Origin: Sulfuricella sp.
GTDB lineage: Bacteria; Pseudomonadota; Gammaproteobacteria; Burkholderiales; Sulfuricellaceae
NCBI GenBank assembly: GCA_028713975.1
Contig: JAQTNE010000007.1
Location: 62,001 to 126,000, forward strand
Direction: 5' to 3'
DNA length: 64,000 bases
Positions 43,825-54,015 of this stretch are shown here, one piece after another. Position numbers and translations under genes: made by a program. The notes beneath the pieces were generated by a model. It made no database searches and was not told the origin of the DNA. It saw only the letters and a list, made by a program, of their open reading frames with translations. The number at the start of each line of letters is the position of its first letter. The stretch's first letter is position 1.

Positions 43825-44336
43825 TTCACAACTTGCTGCTTGTATTTAGCGAACGGCATGGACTTCCAGCCCCCCTCCACCGCGTAGCGCCCGAGCAGCA
43901 TGAACTCGCCCACGTCCTTGGTGGCGCCGGTATAGCGGGTCATCGGCTTGCCGTCGAGCGCATAAAAAACGAAGACCGGGGTGGCGCGCACCCGCTGCTC
44001 GGCGGCGAATTTTTTCTCGGTGGTTTCCTTACCGGAAAAATCCACCAGCGGATTGTCGCCGTTGATGTCGACGCTGAAGATGAGGAAATGCTTGCGGTAG
44101 TAGTCCTGCACTTCAGACTGGTTGAGAATGGTTTCCCTCATACGGTGGCAGAACGGGCAGTCTTCCAGCTCATACATCAGCAGGATGCCGTTTTTACCCG
44201 CTTTCCGCGCCGTTTCGAGCTCGGCCTTGAAATCGCCCAGGTTCTGGTCGAAGAAGCCCTGGACATCGCGGGTTTCGGCCAGCCCTGCTGCCGACGAAAG
44301 CAGCAACAGCAATGCAACCAGAATACGTTTTAACAT
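43821..44336 (-). CDS. Periplasmic thioredoxin-like protein (SoxW-like)
   Basis: A 171-residue protein with signal peptide MLKRILVALLLLLSSAAGLA and a thioredoxin fold. The redox motif is ELEDCPFCHRMRETIL (CPFC) and the cis-proline is in VRATPVFVFYALDG. It resembles SoxW or other thioredoxin_2 proteins that keep periplasmic cysteines reduced. The start at 44336 is chosen because the longer frame to 44549 adds 71 residues of non-signal sequence. Its stop overlaps the TolC-like gene, an unusual partner for a thioredoxin. Confidence 0.85.
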   Translation of the reverse strand: MLKRILVALLLLLSSAAGLAETRDVQGFFDQNLGDFKAELETARKAGKNGILLMYELEDCPFCHRMRETILNQSEVQDYYRKHFLIFSVDINGDNPLVDFSGKETTEKKFAAEQRVRATPVFVFYALDGKPMTRYTGATKDVGEFMLLGRYAVEGGWKSMPFAKYKQQVVK

Positions 44337-44486
44337 GATGAACACCCCGGTCATTATCTTCTCGTTAATGTAACTTCCAATGTCCCGCCGCGCAATCCAG
44401 ACGCAAAGGTTTATTTTACAAAAAACCGGAATGTTTCTAGAATCAACAATATCTACAAGAAAAAACCACGAGCCACGGGGTTCCCT

Positions 44487-46049
44487 ATGCCATTGACGCT
44501 GACCGTACCTACGCCCGATCAAGTCGAAGACCTGACCGTGGAAACGCACCCAAACCTTTTGCAGAAACGGCTGGATGCCCTGCCGCTGGGTGACCTTTCC
44601 GAAATTTCGCGCACCCTGTGCGGCGAAATCGGCGCGTTGAACCGGAAAAAAATCGCGATGGATACGCGGCTGAAGCTGCTCGATTCATACCGTGGCGTCA
44701 TCCTCAAGCTGTTGCCCGCCCTGGAAGAGCTGTTTATCAACGCACGCTTGCCGCTGCCGGAAAAACCCCGGCAGATGGCCGAGCTGGCGAGCCAGTTACA
44801 GACCGAACTGGCCAACGGCTACAAAATTATTCTGCTGGATTACCAGAACAAGCGCATCAAACTGGGCAGAGGAAAGATCGCCCTGGCTGCCGCCCAGCGG
44901 GGCATCTCCGCCCTGGGCCGGATTCTGGCAATCCATTATCAGATCTACGCTCCCGTGTCCGCCGGAATCTGGTCGGAAATTCACCAGATTTTCCATTTCG
45001 CCATGGAACAGAAAATCGCCGATGAGCCGGTTGCCGATGTAAGTGGGGAAGGCAGCATCGGCCTGGTTTACAAACAGGCCCTGCTGCTTGCGCTGTCCGA
45101 CCCGTACCAGCTTAACCCCGGCGAAATCCGGAAAATCCAGGAATATCTGGCGTTGTTCGGCAACCTGGCGCAGCTTCGCCCGTTCATGCAGACCGGCAAT
45201 CCAATCGGAACATTCCTGGTGCAAACCAACAGCGACAACCCGCCCAGGGAAGTGCCGCAAAATCTCGACGAGACCGACGATCTCAACAGCATTCTGCTCT
45301 ATACGCGGGAATTGGCCCATGCACTTCGTCACCATGCCGACCGGCTGGAAGCAGGAGAATCGCCGAAGAATCTGCACCTGCCGGCTGCCGCACGGGAAAC
45401 CGGCTACCATGATTTGCTGCGGCGCCAGCTTAAACACTGGCTGGCAACGCCAAAGCGCGCGTTCCGGCGCACACGGCATATTGCCGGCACCGAAGTCTGC
45501 ACCAGCCTGCCTGCCGTCCACCATTTCATCGGCGGACACGAAGCAGACGACAGCACCGATCTCTCGTTCGTCCCGCCGGCCTCAAAACCGCAGTTCATCT
45601 CGGGCAAATGGCTGATCATCAATGAGAGCGCCGGCGGCCTGGCGCTACGCGGAATTTTTAAGGTTTTGCCGCAAATCCGTCCGGGCGAAATCATCGGGCT
45701 GAAAATGGAAGGCAGCGGCAAATGGTATATCGGCGCCGTCCGCTGGGTGAAAAGCGACAAAGCCCGCCACCTCGAAATTGGTGCGCAACTGCTGGCCCCC
45801 AAGGCATTACCGGCTCGAATAAAGCCGTCGATCTCCGGCCCGGCGGAAGACTTTCAGCCGGCATTGCTGCTGCCGGAAGTTCCTTTGCTGCGGCAGCCGG
45901 AAACGCTGATCGCACCGCACGGAATTTTTGACGCACAACGCGAGCTACAGCTCAAATTCAGCGACGATACGACCCAGATCATCCGCGCCGTCAAGCTGAT
46001 GGAACAAACCCCGAGCTTCGACCGCTTCGAATTCAACCGCGGTCGCTGA
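44487..46049 (+). CDS. PilZ-domain-like protein, putative c-di-GMP effector
   Basis: A 520-residue cytoplasmic protein. Residues about 1-300 are helical and of unknown function (LPLGDLSEISRTLCGEIGAL). Around residues 325-430 a PilZ-like barrel is suggested by KRAFRRTRHIAGTEVC, with the RxxxR character, and WLIINESAGGLALRGIFKVL, where NESAGG replaces the usual D/NxSxxG. IGAVRWVKSDKARHLEIGAQ also fits a PilZ strand. Binding of c-di-GMP is an inference. It is divergent from the thioredoxin gene and overlaps the convergent yihY-type gene by 17 bp. Confidence 0.65.
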   Translation: MPLTLTVPTPDQVEDLTVETHPNLLQKRLDALPLGDLSEISRTLCGEIGALNRKKIAMDTRLKLLDSYRGVILKLLPALEELFINARLPLPEKPRQMAELASQLQTELANGYKIILLDYQNKRIKLGRGKIALAAAQRGISALGRILAIHYQIYAPVSAGIWSEIHQIFHFAMEQKIADEPVADVSGEGSIGLVYKQALLLALSDPYQLNPGEIRKIQEYLALFGNLAQLRPFMQTGNPIGTFLVQTNSDNPPREVPQNLDETDDLNSILLYTRELAHALRHHADRLEAGESPKNLHLPAAARETGYHDLLRRQLKHWLATPKRAFRRTRHIAGTEVCTSLPAVHHFIGGHEADDSTDLSFVPPASKPQFISGKWLIINESAGGLALRGIFKVLPQIRPGEIIGLKMEGSGKWYIGAVRWVKSDKARHLEIGAQLLAPKALPARIKPSISGPAEDFQPALLLPEVPLLRQPETLIAPHGIFDAQRELQLKFSDDTTQIIRAVKLMEQTPSFDRFEFNRGR

Positions 46050-47247
46050 ACTCCCGCAAACTCAGCCCCAGCACTTCATCCAGGCCGGCATCCAGCTTTG
46101 CCATCAGGGTCGCCGCCTGCCCGTTGCCGGGGCGATTTCCCGTGTGGGCCTTTCCCGGGGCGAACACGAATTCGCGATAGACATCGGCAAGCCTGATCAC
46201 ATCCGTATTCCGGGTCAGTACCCAGCCGCGATGCGCTATCCTGCCGGTCCACCCCAAGGCATCGAGCCGATCGAGAATATCCTCGACACATTCCGGCCCC
46301 AGGCCCGATTCATGTTGCAGGCGTTGCAGGCTGAGCGGCCCTCCCGACCGCCGGGCGTCATCAAGCGCCCGAAGAATATCCAGCGCGGCAAAAAATTCCT
46401 GCCCTTCAGCCTTTCCAGGCCGGCGCATGACAATGTCCCAATAGGGGATTGCCGCGGCGATCACTGCACCGGACAGTACGACCAGCCAGGACAGATAAAC
46501 CCACAGCAAAAAAATCGGGATACTGGCGAAGGCGCCATACACCAGGGCATAGGTGGGAAAGTGGGTAACGTAGAGCGCGAAAGCCTTTTTCATCAGCTCG
46601 AACACGAGTCCCGCCGCCACCCCGCCGATCAAGGCATGACGCGGCAGAACGGTTCGATTTGGGACAACCAGGTAAAGCAGTGCGAAGGCAATAATGGTTA
46701 GTGCGGTCGGCACCATTTTCAGGATAACGACGCTGACCAGGGGAACGCCTTTCACCAGCCCGAGCGAAAGACTGATCAGGTAGGAAGTCAGCGACAGGCT
46801 AGCTCCGATCAGTAACGGGCCGAGTGTCAGCGCCACCCCATAGATCAGGAAACGGTGCAGCAGGGTGCGGCGCCGACGCACGCGCCAGATCACATTGAAG
46901 GCATGGTAAATGGTCTGCATCAGGATGAATGCGGCCACCCCCAGAAGCAGGATGCCCAGCGCGGTCAGGTGCGCCGCCTTCCCGGAAAATTTCTGCATGT
47001 ACACCGCAATGATTTTGCCTGCCGCCGCCGGAACGAAATTGCTCAGGATAAATATCTTGAGCTGGGTCATCAGGTCGACAAACACCGGGAACACAGAAAG
47101 TATCGCCAGCGCGATGGTAATGATCGGCACCAGCGCCAGCAGCGTGGTATAGGTCAGGCTCGCGGCGAACTGGACGCAATGCGCATCCTCGAACCGTTGC
47201 CAGGCGAAGCGCAGAAAAGGGAAGATACGGTAAAAGTTCTTGGCCAT
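46033..47247 (-). CDS. YihY/BrkB-family inner-membrane protein
   Basis: A 404-residue protein with six membrane helices of the YihY (virulence factor BrkB) family, including FAASLTYTTLLALVPIITIA, PLLIGASLSLTSYLISLSLG and FELMKKAFALYVTHFPTYAL. The final part of the family core is YGAFASIPIFLLWVYLSWLV. A cytoplasmic C-terminal winged-helix-like domain follows (about 290-350; LQRLQHESGLGPECVEDILD). The start at 47247 is the conserved MAKNFYRIFPFLRFAW. The long frame from 47298 is rejected. Function unknown; early assignment as ribonuclease BN was wrong. Confidence 0.9.
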   Translation of the reverse strand: MAKNFYRIFPFLRFAWQRFEDAHCVQFAASLTYTTLLALVPIITIALAILSVFPVFVDLMTQLKIFILSNFVPAAAGKIIAVYMQKFSGKAAHLTALGILLLGVAAFILMQTIYHAFNVIWRVRRRRTLLHRFLIYGVALTLGPLLIGASLSLTSYLISLSLGLVKGVPLVSVVILKMVPTALTIIAFALLYLVVPNRTVLPRHALIGGVAAGLVFELMKKAFALYVTHFPTYALVYGAFASIPIFLLWVYLSWLVVLSGAVIAAAIPYWDIVMRRPGKAEGQEFFAALDILRALDDARRSGGPLSLQRLQHESGLGPECVEDILDRLDALGWTGRIAHRGWVLTRNTDVIRLADVYREFVFAPGKAHTGNRPGNGQAATLMAKLDAGLDEVLGLSLREFSDRG

Positions 47248-47282
47248 GAATTGCGTTATTATAATGAAAAAGGAGATGCCCC

Positions 47283-47984
47283 ATGACATCCGCAGCAACC
47301 ATCTGGAATCAGGCGCGAAGGCTGCTCAGAGCCGAACATGCCGGATTCCTTTCCACTTTGTCGGAAAAACTCGACGGTCACCCCTTCGGGTCGATGGTGT
47401 CTTGCCTGGCCGACCAGAAAGCCAGGCCGATTTTCCTGATCAGCCAGCTCGCCGAACATACCCGCAACATCAAGCAGGACGCCCGTGTCAGCCTGTTGGT
47501 GCACGAACAATCGAACGACGTTCAGGCCGGTGAGCGGCTCACCCTCGTCGGCAAGGCAGTGCGCATGGAAACCACGGAAACGCTCAAGACCCGCTACCTG
47601 CGTTATTTTCCGAGTGCGGAACAATATCTGGCGCTGGATTTCAGCTTTTACCGCCTCGAGCCTGTCTCTTTGCGCTATATCGGCGGCCCTGGCATAGCGC
47701 GCTGGATTTCACCGGAAGAACTGACGACGCCGCAAAATTCTCTGGCGGCAGAAGAAGACGCGCTTCTCGCCCGCATCAATCGCGATCAATCAGGCGATCT
47801 GCAATTTTTTTGCCGCGCCTATTATGGCCTGAACGTCAGCGGCGCGGCGCTGGTCGGAATCGACTGCGACGGCTTCGACATCATGGATGACGGTCAGTTG
47901 CTGCGCTTCGATTTCCCACATACCGTTACCGATGCGAAACAGGCTGAGGCGGCACTGCTGGAATTGATAGGAAAATGCACTTGA
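47283..47984 (+). CDS. HugZ/pyridoxamine 5'-phosphate oxidase-like protein with DUF2470
   Basis: A 233-residue protein with an N-terminal split barrel (LRAEHAGFLSTLSEKLDGHP and FGSMVSCLADQKARPIFLIS) like the HugZ heme-utilisation proteins and PNPOx relatives. The C-terminal domain of about 75 residues (AEEDALLARINRDQSGDLQF) is of the DUF2470 type. Such proteins bind heme or flavin; the exact reaction is not clear. It overlaps the DUF2069 gene by ten bases and is divergent from the YihY-family gene. Confidence 0.85.
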   Translation: MTSAATIWNQARRLLRAEHAGFLSTLSEKLDGHPFGSMVSCLADQKARPIFLISQLAEHTRNIKQDARVSLLVHEQSNDVQAGERLTLVGKAVRMETTETLKTRYLRYFPSAEQYLALDFSFYRLEPVSLRYIGGPGIARWISPEELTTPQNSLAAEEDALLARINRDQSGDLQFFCRAYYGLNVSGAALVGIDCDGFDIMDDGQLLRFDFPHTVTDAKQAEAALLELIGKCT

Positions 47985-48328
47985 ACAGAACCGCAGCGCT
48001 CCACCTTGCCAGCAGCGTCAGCCTGATTGCGTTGATCTTTCTCTGCCTGATCTGGGAGCTGTGGCTGGCGCCGCTACGCCCCGGCGGATCGGCCCTGGTG
48101 TTCAAGGTGTTGCCGCTGCTGTTGCCGCTCCCCGGCATCCTCCGTGGCAAGCGCTACACCTATCAGTGGTCGTCGATGCTGATCCTGCTCTACCTCACCG
48201 AGGGCGTGGTGCGTGTCATGAGCGAAAGCGGCATGTCGGCAATACTGGCGGGAACCGAAATCGCGCTGGCCGCCGGATTCTTTTTCAGCGCCGTGTTCTA
48301 TGCACGGTTAAGCGCAACGGCCAGATGA
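47975..48328 (+). CDS. DUF2069 membrane protein
   Basis: A 117-residue protein with four hydrophobic helices, starting AALHLASSVSLIALIFLCLI and including the conserved LPLLLPLPGILRGKRYTYQW, the DUF2069 signature. YQWSSMLILLYLTEGVVRVM is also typical. Function unknown. It overlaps the end of the HugZ-like gene by ten bases. The last 108 bp before mdh hold a CCCCTTTG-type hairpin. Confidence 0.85.
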   Translation: MHLNRTAALHLASSVSLIALIFLCLIWELWLAPLRPGGSALVFKVLPLLLPLPGILRGKRYTYQWSSMLILLYLTEGVVRVMSESGMSAILAGTEIALAAGFFFSAVFYARLSATAR

Positions 48329-48380
48329 GTCTAGTGGTCAGTCATGGTAAAACGGGTGGATACGGCACGAGCCTACCACC

Positions 48381-48404
48381 TTCCCCTTTGCAAAAGGGGG
48401 GATG
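48381..48404. repeat. CCCCTTTGCAAAAGGGG hairpin before the mdh end
   Basis: TTCCCCTTTGCAAAAGGGGG followed by GATG, another copy of the dispersed CCCCTTTG family. It lies between convergent genes and could act as a bidirectional terminator hairpin. Confidence 0.5.
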
Positions 48405-48436
48405 TCTCTTTATTTCAGCGTGACGACTATCAGGCT

Positions 48437-49390
48437 TCACGCCAGCGTTTTCGACCGGAGCATATCGAGCCGCTCGCGGATGTGGGCGACCGACAGATCG
48501 AAATCTCGTTGCTCCGTTTCGCTCAGCTGCAGCCGGATCACCTTCTCCACGCCTCTCGCCCCGATCAGGACGGGCACCCCGACGTAGAGCCCGTCCACGC
48601 CGTATTCCTGTTCCAGATAGACCGCACACGGCAACGTCACCTGGCGGTCTTTGAGGATACATTCGAGCAACTCGACCGTTGCCGTGCCCGGCGCGTAGTA
48701 GGCCGAGCCGGTCTTGAGCAGCTCGACGATCTCCGAGCCGCCGTGCCTGACCCGGTCGACGATGGCGGCGATCTGCTCCGGCGACATCAATTCACGAATC
48801 GGGATGCCATCGACCAGGCAGTGATCGACCAGCGGCACCATCTGCGCGCCATGGTCGCCCAGCACCATGGCATCGACCCGGCTGGCGCCGACCGACAGTT
48901 TTTCGGCAATAAACGCCTTGAAACGGGCGCTATCGAGCACACCGGACACGCCGATGACCCGCTCGCGCGGCAGGCCGCTGACCTCAAAGGCCAGTTGCGC
49001 CATGGTGTTGACCGGATTGGTGACCACCACCAAGACACAACCGGGGGAGTATTTGACCGCGGCCTGGGCGACGGAACGCACGATGGCGGCGTTCGCCTCC
49101 AGCAGGTCGTCCCGCGACATACCCGGCTTGCGCGCCAGGCCGGCGGCAATCACCACCACATCGGAATCGGCCGTATCCGCATAATCGCCGGTGCCAGTGA
49201 CCACCCGGTCGTTACTGGCCATCGCCATCGCCTGAGTGATGTCGAGCCCGATACCCCTGGCCTTGTCGGCGTTCTGGTCCAGCAGGACAATATCGGCCAG
49301 ATCCTTGCCCGCCGCATACACGGCGATATGACTGCCGACATTGCCGGCACCGATGATGGATAGTTTCGTTTTGCGGTTACGTTCTGCCAT
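48437..49390 (-). CDS. mdh: Malate dehydrogenase (LDH-like type)
   Basis: NAD-dependent oxidation of malate in the TCA cycle. The 317-residue protein belongs to the LDH-like MDH group: KLSIIGAGNVGSHIAVYAAG is the Rossmann motif and IAAGLARKPGMSRDDLLEAN is the mobile loop with the malate-selecting Arg. VSGVLDSARF and VLGDHGAQMVPLVD (catalytic His) follow, with Asp in the DSAR segment. It stands alone on the minus strand. The upstream gap to leuA contains a paired inverted repeat. Confidence 0.93.
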   Translation of the reverse strand: MAERNRKTKLSIIGAGNVGSHIAVYAAGKDLADIVLLDQNADKARGIGLDITQAMAMASNDRVVTGTGDYADTADSDVVVIAAGLARKPGMSRDDLLEANAAIVRSVAQAAVKYSPGCVLVVVTNPVNTMAQLAFEVSGLPRERVIGVSGVLDSARFKAFIAEKLSVGASRVDAMVLGDHGAQMVPLVDHCLVDGIPIRELMSPEQIAAIVDRVRHGGSEIVELLKTGSAYYAPGTATVELLECILKDRQVTLPCAVYLEQEYGVDGLYVGVPVLIGARGVEKVIRLQLSETEQRDFDLSVAHIRERLDMLRSKTLA

Positions 49391-49443
49391 TATTTTTATG
49401 TCCGAATCTCCGGGGTCAAGGCCACATCAACCTTAAAAACCCA

Positions 49444-49573
49444 TTTAACCGCCGATTAACGCAGATAAACGCCAATATTTCATGGTGTTACCAGAACCCA
49501 CTTGATTACCCTAAAAATTGAGTCACCTTACAGCAACAACAATCTGAATAATCTGCGTTAATCGGCGGTTAAA
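49444..49573. repeat. Paired AACCGCCGATTAACGCAGAT inverted repeat between mdh and leuA
   Basis: The left arm TTTAACCGCCGATTAACGCA plus GATAAACGCC (49444-49473) and right arm ATCTGCGTTAATCGGCGGTT plus AAA (49551-49573) are inverted around a 77-base spacer. It is a second sequence class of the paired-arm repeats at 24748, 28863, 32427 and 54016. Confidence 0.7.
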
Positions 49574-49587
49574 CGCCGTTTCTAAGA

Positions 49588-51123
49588 TTAAACCTGCGGA
49601 TTAACCCGCTCCAGTTTTCCCGCCAGCTTGTTCAGGGCATTGAGATACGCCTTGGCCGAAGCGATCACGATATCGGTGTCGGCTCCCAGTCCGTTGACGA
49701 TGCGCCCGCCCTTGGACAGCCGCACCGTGACTTCGCCCTGGGCATCCGTACCGCTGGTGATGTTGTTGACTGAATACAGCAACAGTTCGGTGCCGCTTTT
49801 GACAATTGATTCGATCGCCTTGAACGAAGCATCCACCGGGCCGCCGCCATCGGCTTCGGCGGCTTTTTCCTGGCCGCTTTCGCTGACGGTTATCTGGGCG
49901 TGAGGCGTCTCGCCGGTTTCAGAGCAAACCCTGAGCGAAACCAGCTTGAACTGTTCCTGCACCATGGCCTGCTCTTCGCCGCTCACCAGCGACTGGATGT
50001 CTTCGTCGAAAATTTCATGCTTCTTGTCGGCAAGCTCCTTGAAACTGGCGAAGGCGGCGTTGAGCGCCTCTTCAGAATCCAGCACGATGCCCAGCTCGGT
50101 CAAGCGACTGCGAAAGGCATTGCGACCAGAATGCTTGCCCATCACCATCTTGTTGGCGCTCCAGCCAACATCCTCGGCGCGCATGATTTCATAGGTCTCG
50201 CGGTGCTTGAGCACGCCATCCTGATGAATACCGGATTCGTGGGCGAACGCATTGGCGCCGACGATGGCCTTGTTGGGCTGCACCGCGAAGCCGGTGATGC
50301 CCGCCACCAAGCGGCTGGCCGGCACGATCTGGGTGGCGTCGATGCCGCTGTCGCAAGTAAAAATATCCTGGCGCGTGCGCACTGCCATCACCACTTCCTC
50401 CAGCGAGGCGTTGCCCGCCCGTTCGCCCAGGCCGTTGATGGTGCACTCGACCTGACGCGCGCCGGCCAGCACCGCCGAAAGGGAATTGGCCACGGCCAGG
50501 CCGAGGTCGTTATGGCAATGCACCGAGAAGATCGCCTTGTCGGAGTTGGGAATACGGTCGCGCAGCGTGGCGATGAGGTTGCCGAACTGCTGCGGCAGAT
50601 TGTAGCCGACCGTATCGGGAATATTCAGGGTGGTAGCGCCCGCATCGATCACCGCCTCGAGAATGCGGCAGAGAAAATCGGTTTCGGAGCGGCCCGCGTC
50701 CTCGGGCGAAAACTCAACGTTGTCGGTCCACTTGCGCGCCCATTTCACCGCCTTCACCGCCTGCTCGATCACCTGATCCGGGCTCATGCGCAGCTTCTTT
50801 TCCATGTGGATCGGCGAAGTCGCAATGAAGGTGTGGATGCGCCCGGAAGCGGCGGGCTTGATCGCCTCACCGGCGCGTTCGATGTCGCGCTCCAGTGCGC
50901 GGGCCAAGCCGCATACCGTGCTCTCCCTGATCACGCTGGCGACCGCTTTGACCGACTCGAAATCGCCGTTGCTGGCCGCAGGAAATCCGGCCTCGATGAC
51001 ATCCACGCGCATCCGCTCGAGTTGCCGCGCAATGCGCACTTTTTCTTCTTTGGTCATGGAAGCGCCGGGGCTTTGCTCGCCGTCGCGCAAGGTGGTGTCG
51101 AATATAATTAATTTATTTTTCAT
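49588..51123 (-). CDS. leuA: 2-isopropylmalate synthase
   Basis: First committed enzyme of leucine synthesis, condensing 2-oxoisovalerate with acetyl-CoA. The 511-residue protein has the TIM-barrel signatures [20 protein letters not shown] and [20 protein letters not shown], with [20 protein letters not shown]. The C-terminal regulatory domain (about 390-511) is complete, so leucine feedback is expected. It is the last gene of the ilv-psd-pss-leuA cluster. A 27-codon Leu-containing leader ORF with its own promoter-like box precedes it. Confidence 0.97.
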   Translation of the reverse strand: MKNKLIIFDTTLRDGEQSPGASMTKEEKVRIARQLERMRVDVIEAGFPAASNGDFESVKAVASVIRESTVCGLARALERDIERAGEAIKPAASGRIHTFIATSPIHMEKKLRMSPDQVIEQAVKAVKWARKWTDNVEFSPEDAGRSETDFLCRILEAVIDAGATTLNIPDTVGYNLPQQFGNLIATLRDRIPNSDKAIFSVHCHNDLGLAVANSLSAVLAGARQVECTINGLGERAGNASLEEVVMAVRTRQDIFTCDSGIDATQIVPASRLVAGITGFAVQPNKAIVGANAFAHESGIHQDGVLKHRETYEIMRAEDVGWSANKMVMGKHSGRNAFRSRLTELGIVLDSEEALNAAFASFKELADKKHEIFDEDIQSLVSGEEQAMVQEQFKLVSLRVCSETGETPHAQITVSESGQEKAAEADGGGPVDASFKAIESIVKSGTELLLYSVNNITSGTDAQGEVTVRLSKGGRIVNGLGADTDIVIASAKAYLNALNKLAGKLERVNPQV

Positions 51124-51219
51124 GGCTGGCTCCGTTCAAGAAGTCGTAATTCATCTCACATGGAAACCGGTTGCGCCGATTTCCGCAATTCAAAACAATA
51201 AGTTGGGGGTGTAGGAAAT

Positions 51220-51303
51220 TTAGCGCCGGCCGCGCAGCGGCAGGCCGACCAACAGAGTGTTGGCCTGATAGGAGATGAAATTGGCGTGAGCAGCTGAGTT
51301 CAT
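51220..51303 (-). CDS. Candidate leader peptide upstream of leuA
   Basis: A 27-codon ORF, MNSAAHANFISYQANTLLVG then LPLRGRR, with four Leu codons among eight consecutive positions, ending 96 bp before leuA. CCAACACTCTGTTGG inside it forms a six-base stem, and GGAAATCGG / CCGGTTTCC forms another just before leuA. A TTGCGC-N17-TATATT promoter-like pair ends seven bases before the ATG, so the transcript could be leaderless. It fits ribosome-mediated attenuation, but no U-tract terminator is visible. Confidence 0.4.
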   Translation of the reverse strand: MNSAAHANFISYQANTLLVGLPLRGRR

Positions 51304-51310
51304 GGGTTGA

Positions 51311-51339
51311 AATATAAACGGTTTTATTTATCAGCGCAA
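51311..51339 (-). promoter_or_regulatory. Candidate promoter upstream of the leuA leader
   Basis: On the minus strand TTGCGC (51339-51334), 17-bp spacer, TATATT (51316-51311). It starts directly after the pssA stop. The predicted start site coincides with the ATG of the short leader ORF. Confidence 0.45.
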
Positions 51340-51344
51340 GCCAT

Positions 51345-52118
51345 CTAGCCAGCGGCGTTGCGCCGTCTCCGAACCAGACGCCACAACCAGTCCGCATAGG
51401 CCGACAAGGCATACAGCACGAACACGCTGAACAGCACCCGTGGCGGGTCAGTGGAAATCAGGATGAAGGTTAGCACGATCAGCAGAATACCGACGAAGGG
51501 CACGCTTCGGCGCAGATTGATTTCCTTGCCGCTGTAATAACGCAGGTTGCTGACCATGGTCAGCCCGGCGAACAGGGTCACGCCCCACACCAGCCAGTGG
51601 ATGTCTGCACCATTAACATGGTAGTCGTTCATGACCCACACCAGCCCGGCCAGCAGTGCTGCCGCCGCCGGACTGGGCAAGCCCTGAAAAAACCGCTTGT
51701 CGCCACCGTCTTCGTGCTGGGTGTTGAAACGCGCCAGACGCAGTGCCGTCCCGGCGCAATAAACGAAGGCGGCGATCCAGCCCCATTTGCCCATATCCTT
51801 GAGTGCCCACACATACACCACCAGGGCCGGTGCCACGCCAAACGACACCATATCGGAAAGGGAATCGTATTCCGCACCAAACTCGCTCTGGGTATTGGTG
51901 AGGCGAGCAACCCGTCCGTCCAGCCCGTCCATCACCATGGCGATGAAAATCGCCACGGCGGACTGCTCGAAATGCCCGTTCATGGCCTGGACAATGGCGT
52001 AGAAACCCGCGAACAACGCCGCCGTGGTAAACAGGTTGGGTAGCAGGTAGATGCCACGCCGGCGCAAGCGGCCATCCAGCAGCGGCTTGTGGTTGGCGTG
52101 GTTATGATCTTCGTTCAT
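51345..52118 (-). CDS. pssA: CDP-diacylglycerol--serine O-phosphatidyltransferase
   Basis: Membrane enzyme that makes phosphatidylserine from CDP-diacylglycerol and serine. The 257-residue product has the CDP-alcohol phosphotransferase motif DGLDGRVARLTNTQSEFGAE YDSLSD with all its aspartates. About six helices follow the start PNLFTTAALFAGFYAIVQAM. The N-terminal DHNHANHKPLLDG is a polar tail. It lies between psd and leuA, so the phosphatidylethanolamine pathway genes are adjacent. Confidence 0.96.
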   Translation of the reverse strand: MNEDHNHANHKPLLDGRLRRRGIYLLPNLFTTAALFAGFYAIVQAMNGHFEQSAVAIFIAMVMDGLDGRVARLTNTQSEFGAEYDSLSDMVSFGVAPALVVYVWALKDMGKWGWIAAFVYCAGTALRLARFNTQHEDGGDKRFFQGLPSPAAAALLAGLVWVMNDYHVNGADIHWLVWGVTLFAGLTMVSNLRYYSGKEINLRRSVPFVGILLIVLTFILISTDPPRVLFSVFVLYALSAYADWLWRLVRRRRNAAG

Positions 52119-52140
52119 AACAAGTGCCTTTCACGTTTGC

Positions 52141-52176
52141 CTCCTCGCCCGCTTGCGGGAGAGGATTGAGGAGAGG
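52141..52176. repeat. CTCGCCCGCTTGCGGGAGAGG repeat
   Basis: CTCCTCGCCCGCTTGCGGGA then GAGGATTGAGGAGAGG, related to 16507-16536; it includes a CCCGC TT GCGGG hairpin. It fills most of the 79-bp gap between psd and pssA. Confidence 0.55.
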
Positions 52177-52197
52177 ACTTCATGGCGAAGGCGCAGT

Positions 52198-52884
52198 TCA
52201 GCCGGTATTCTGCGGCAATTCCGCCAGCACGGTTTCGCCGGCACGAACCTTGTCGCCAATGCTGACGCGCGCTCTGGCGGTCAGCGGCAGGTACACGTCC
52301 ACGCGTGAACCGAAACGGATGAAGCCGTAACGCTGGCCGCGACCAAGCCAGTCACCCTGCTTGGTGTAACACAAAATGCGCCGTGCAATCAGCCCAGCCA
52401 CCTGGACGCAGGTAATGTCGTAGCCACAATCGGAGCGCAGCCAGACGGCATTGCGTTCGTTTTCCGTGGAGGCTTTGGCCAGATCGGCATTGATGAATTT
52501 TCCCGGGTTATACCAGATTTGCTCGACCACACCATCCACCGGGCTGCGGTTGGAATGGACGTTGAACACGTTCATGAACACGCTGACTTTCAGCGCCTCG
52601 CGCTTGAGATATTCATCCTGGACGCGCTCGACCGCAACAATGCGGCCATCTGCCGGCGCAATGACCAGGTTGCGTTCGGTCGGCACGTTGCGCCCCGGAT
52701 CGCGAAAAAACTGTAATACAAACAGGCTGATGATCCACAACGGCAACGCCCACAGCCAACCGGCCAGGAACGTAACCAACAGTGAAAGCGCCACGATGCC
52801 GGCCAGAAACGGCCAGCCCTCGCGGGCAATAATCGGGTGGGGATAATTTTTGTTCAATTTGGGGGGAGCGATGCCTATGCACAT
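52198..52884 (-). CDS. psd: Phosphatidylserine decarboxylase (archaeal-type, short form)
   Basis: Converts phosphatidylserine to phosphatidylethanolamine. The 228-residue protein is of the short PSD class: two N-terminal hydrophobic segments ([20 protein letters not shown]), [10 protein letters not shown], and [36 protein letters not shown] carries the catalytic histidine region. The autocleavage site that makes the pyruvoyl group is [13 protein letters not shown] (Gly-Ser). The first few residues are uncertain, because a TTG at 52857 could also serve as start. Confidence 0.95.
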   Translation of the reverse strand: MCIGIAPPKLNKNYPHPIIAREGWPFLAGIVALSLLVTFLAGWLWALPLWIISLFVLQFFRDPGRNVPTERNLVIAPADGRIVAVERVQDEYLKREALKVSVFMNVFNVHSNRSPVDGVVEQIWYNPGKFINADLAKASTENERNAVWLRSDCGYDITCVQVAGLIARRILCYTKQGDWLGRGQRYGFIRFGSRVDVYLPLTARARVSIGDKVRAGETVLAELPQNTG

Positions 52885-52970
52885 GGTTAATTCAGGCTAG
52901 AGGCAATAGGCTAAAGGCGATGGGAAAATCTCCCTTCTTGCCAATAGCCTCTTGCCCCTCGCCTGGAACT

Positions 52971-54005
<1,035 letters not shown>

Positions 54006-54015
54006 TTAACTTAAT

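Noticed and set aside
44337-44549. 71-residue N-terminal extension of the thioredoxin-like protein
   Set aside because: The extension is charged and precedes a clear signal peptide, so it would block export.
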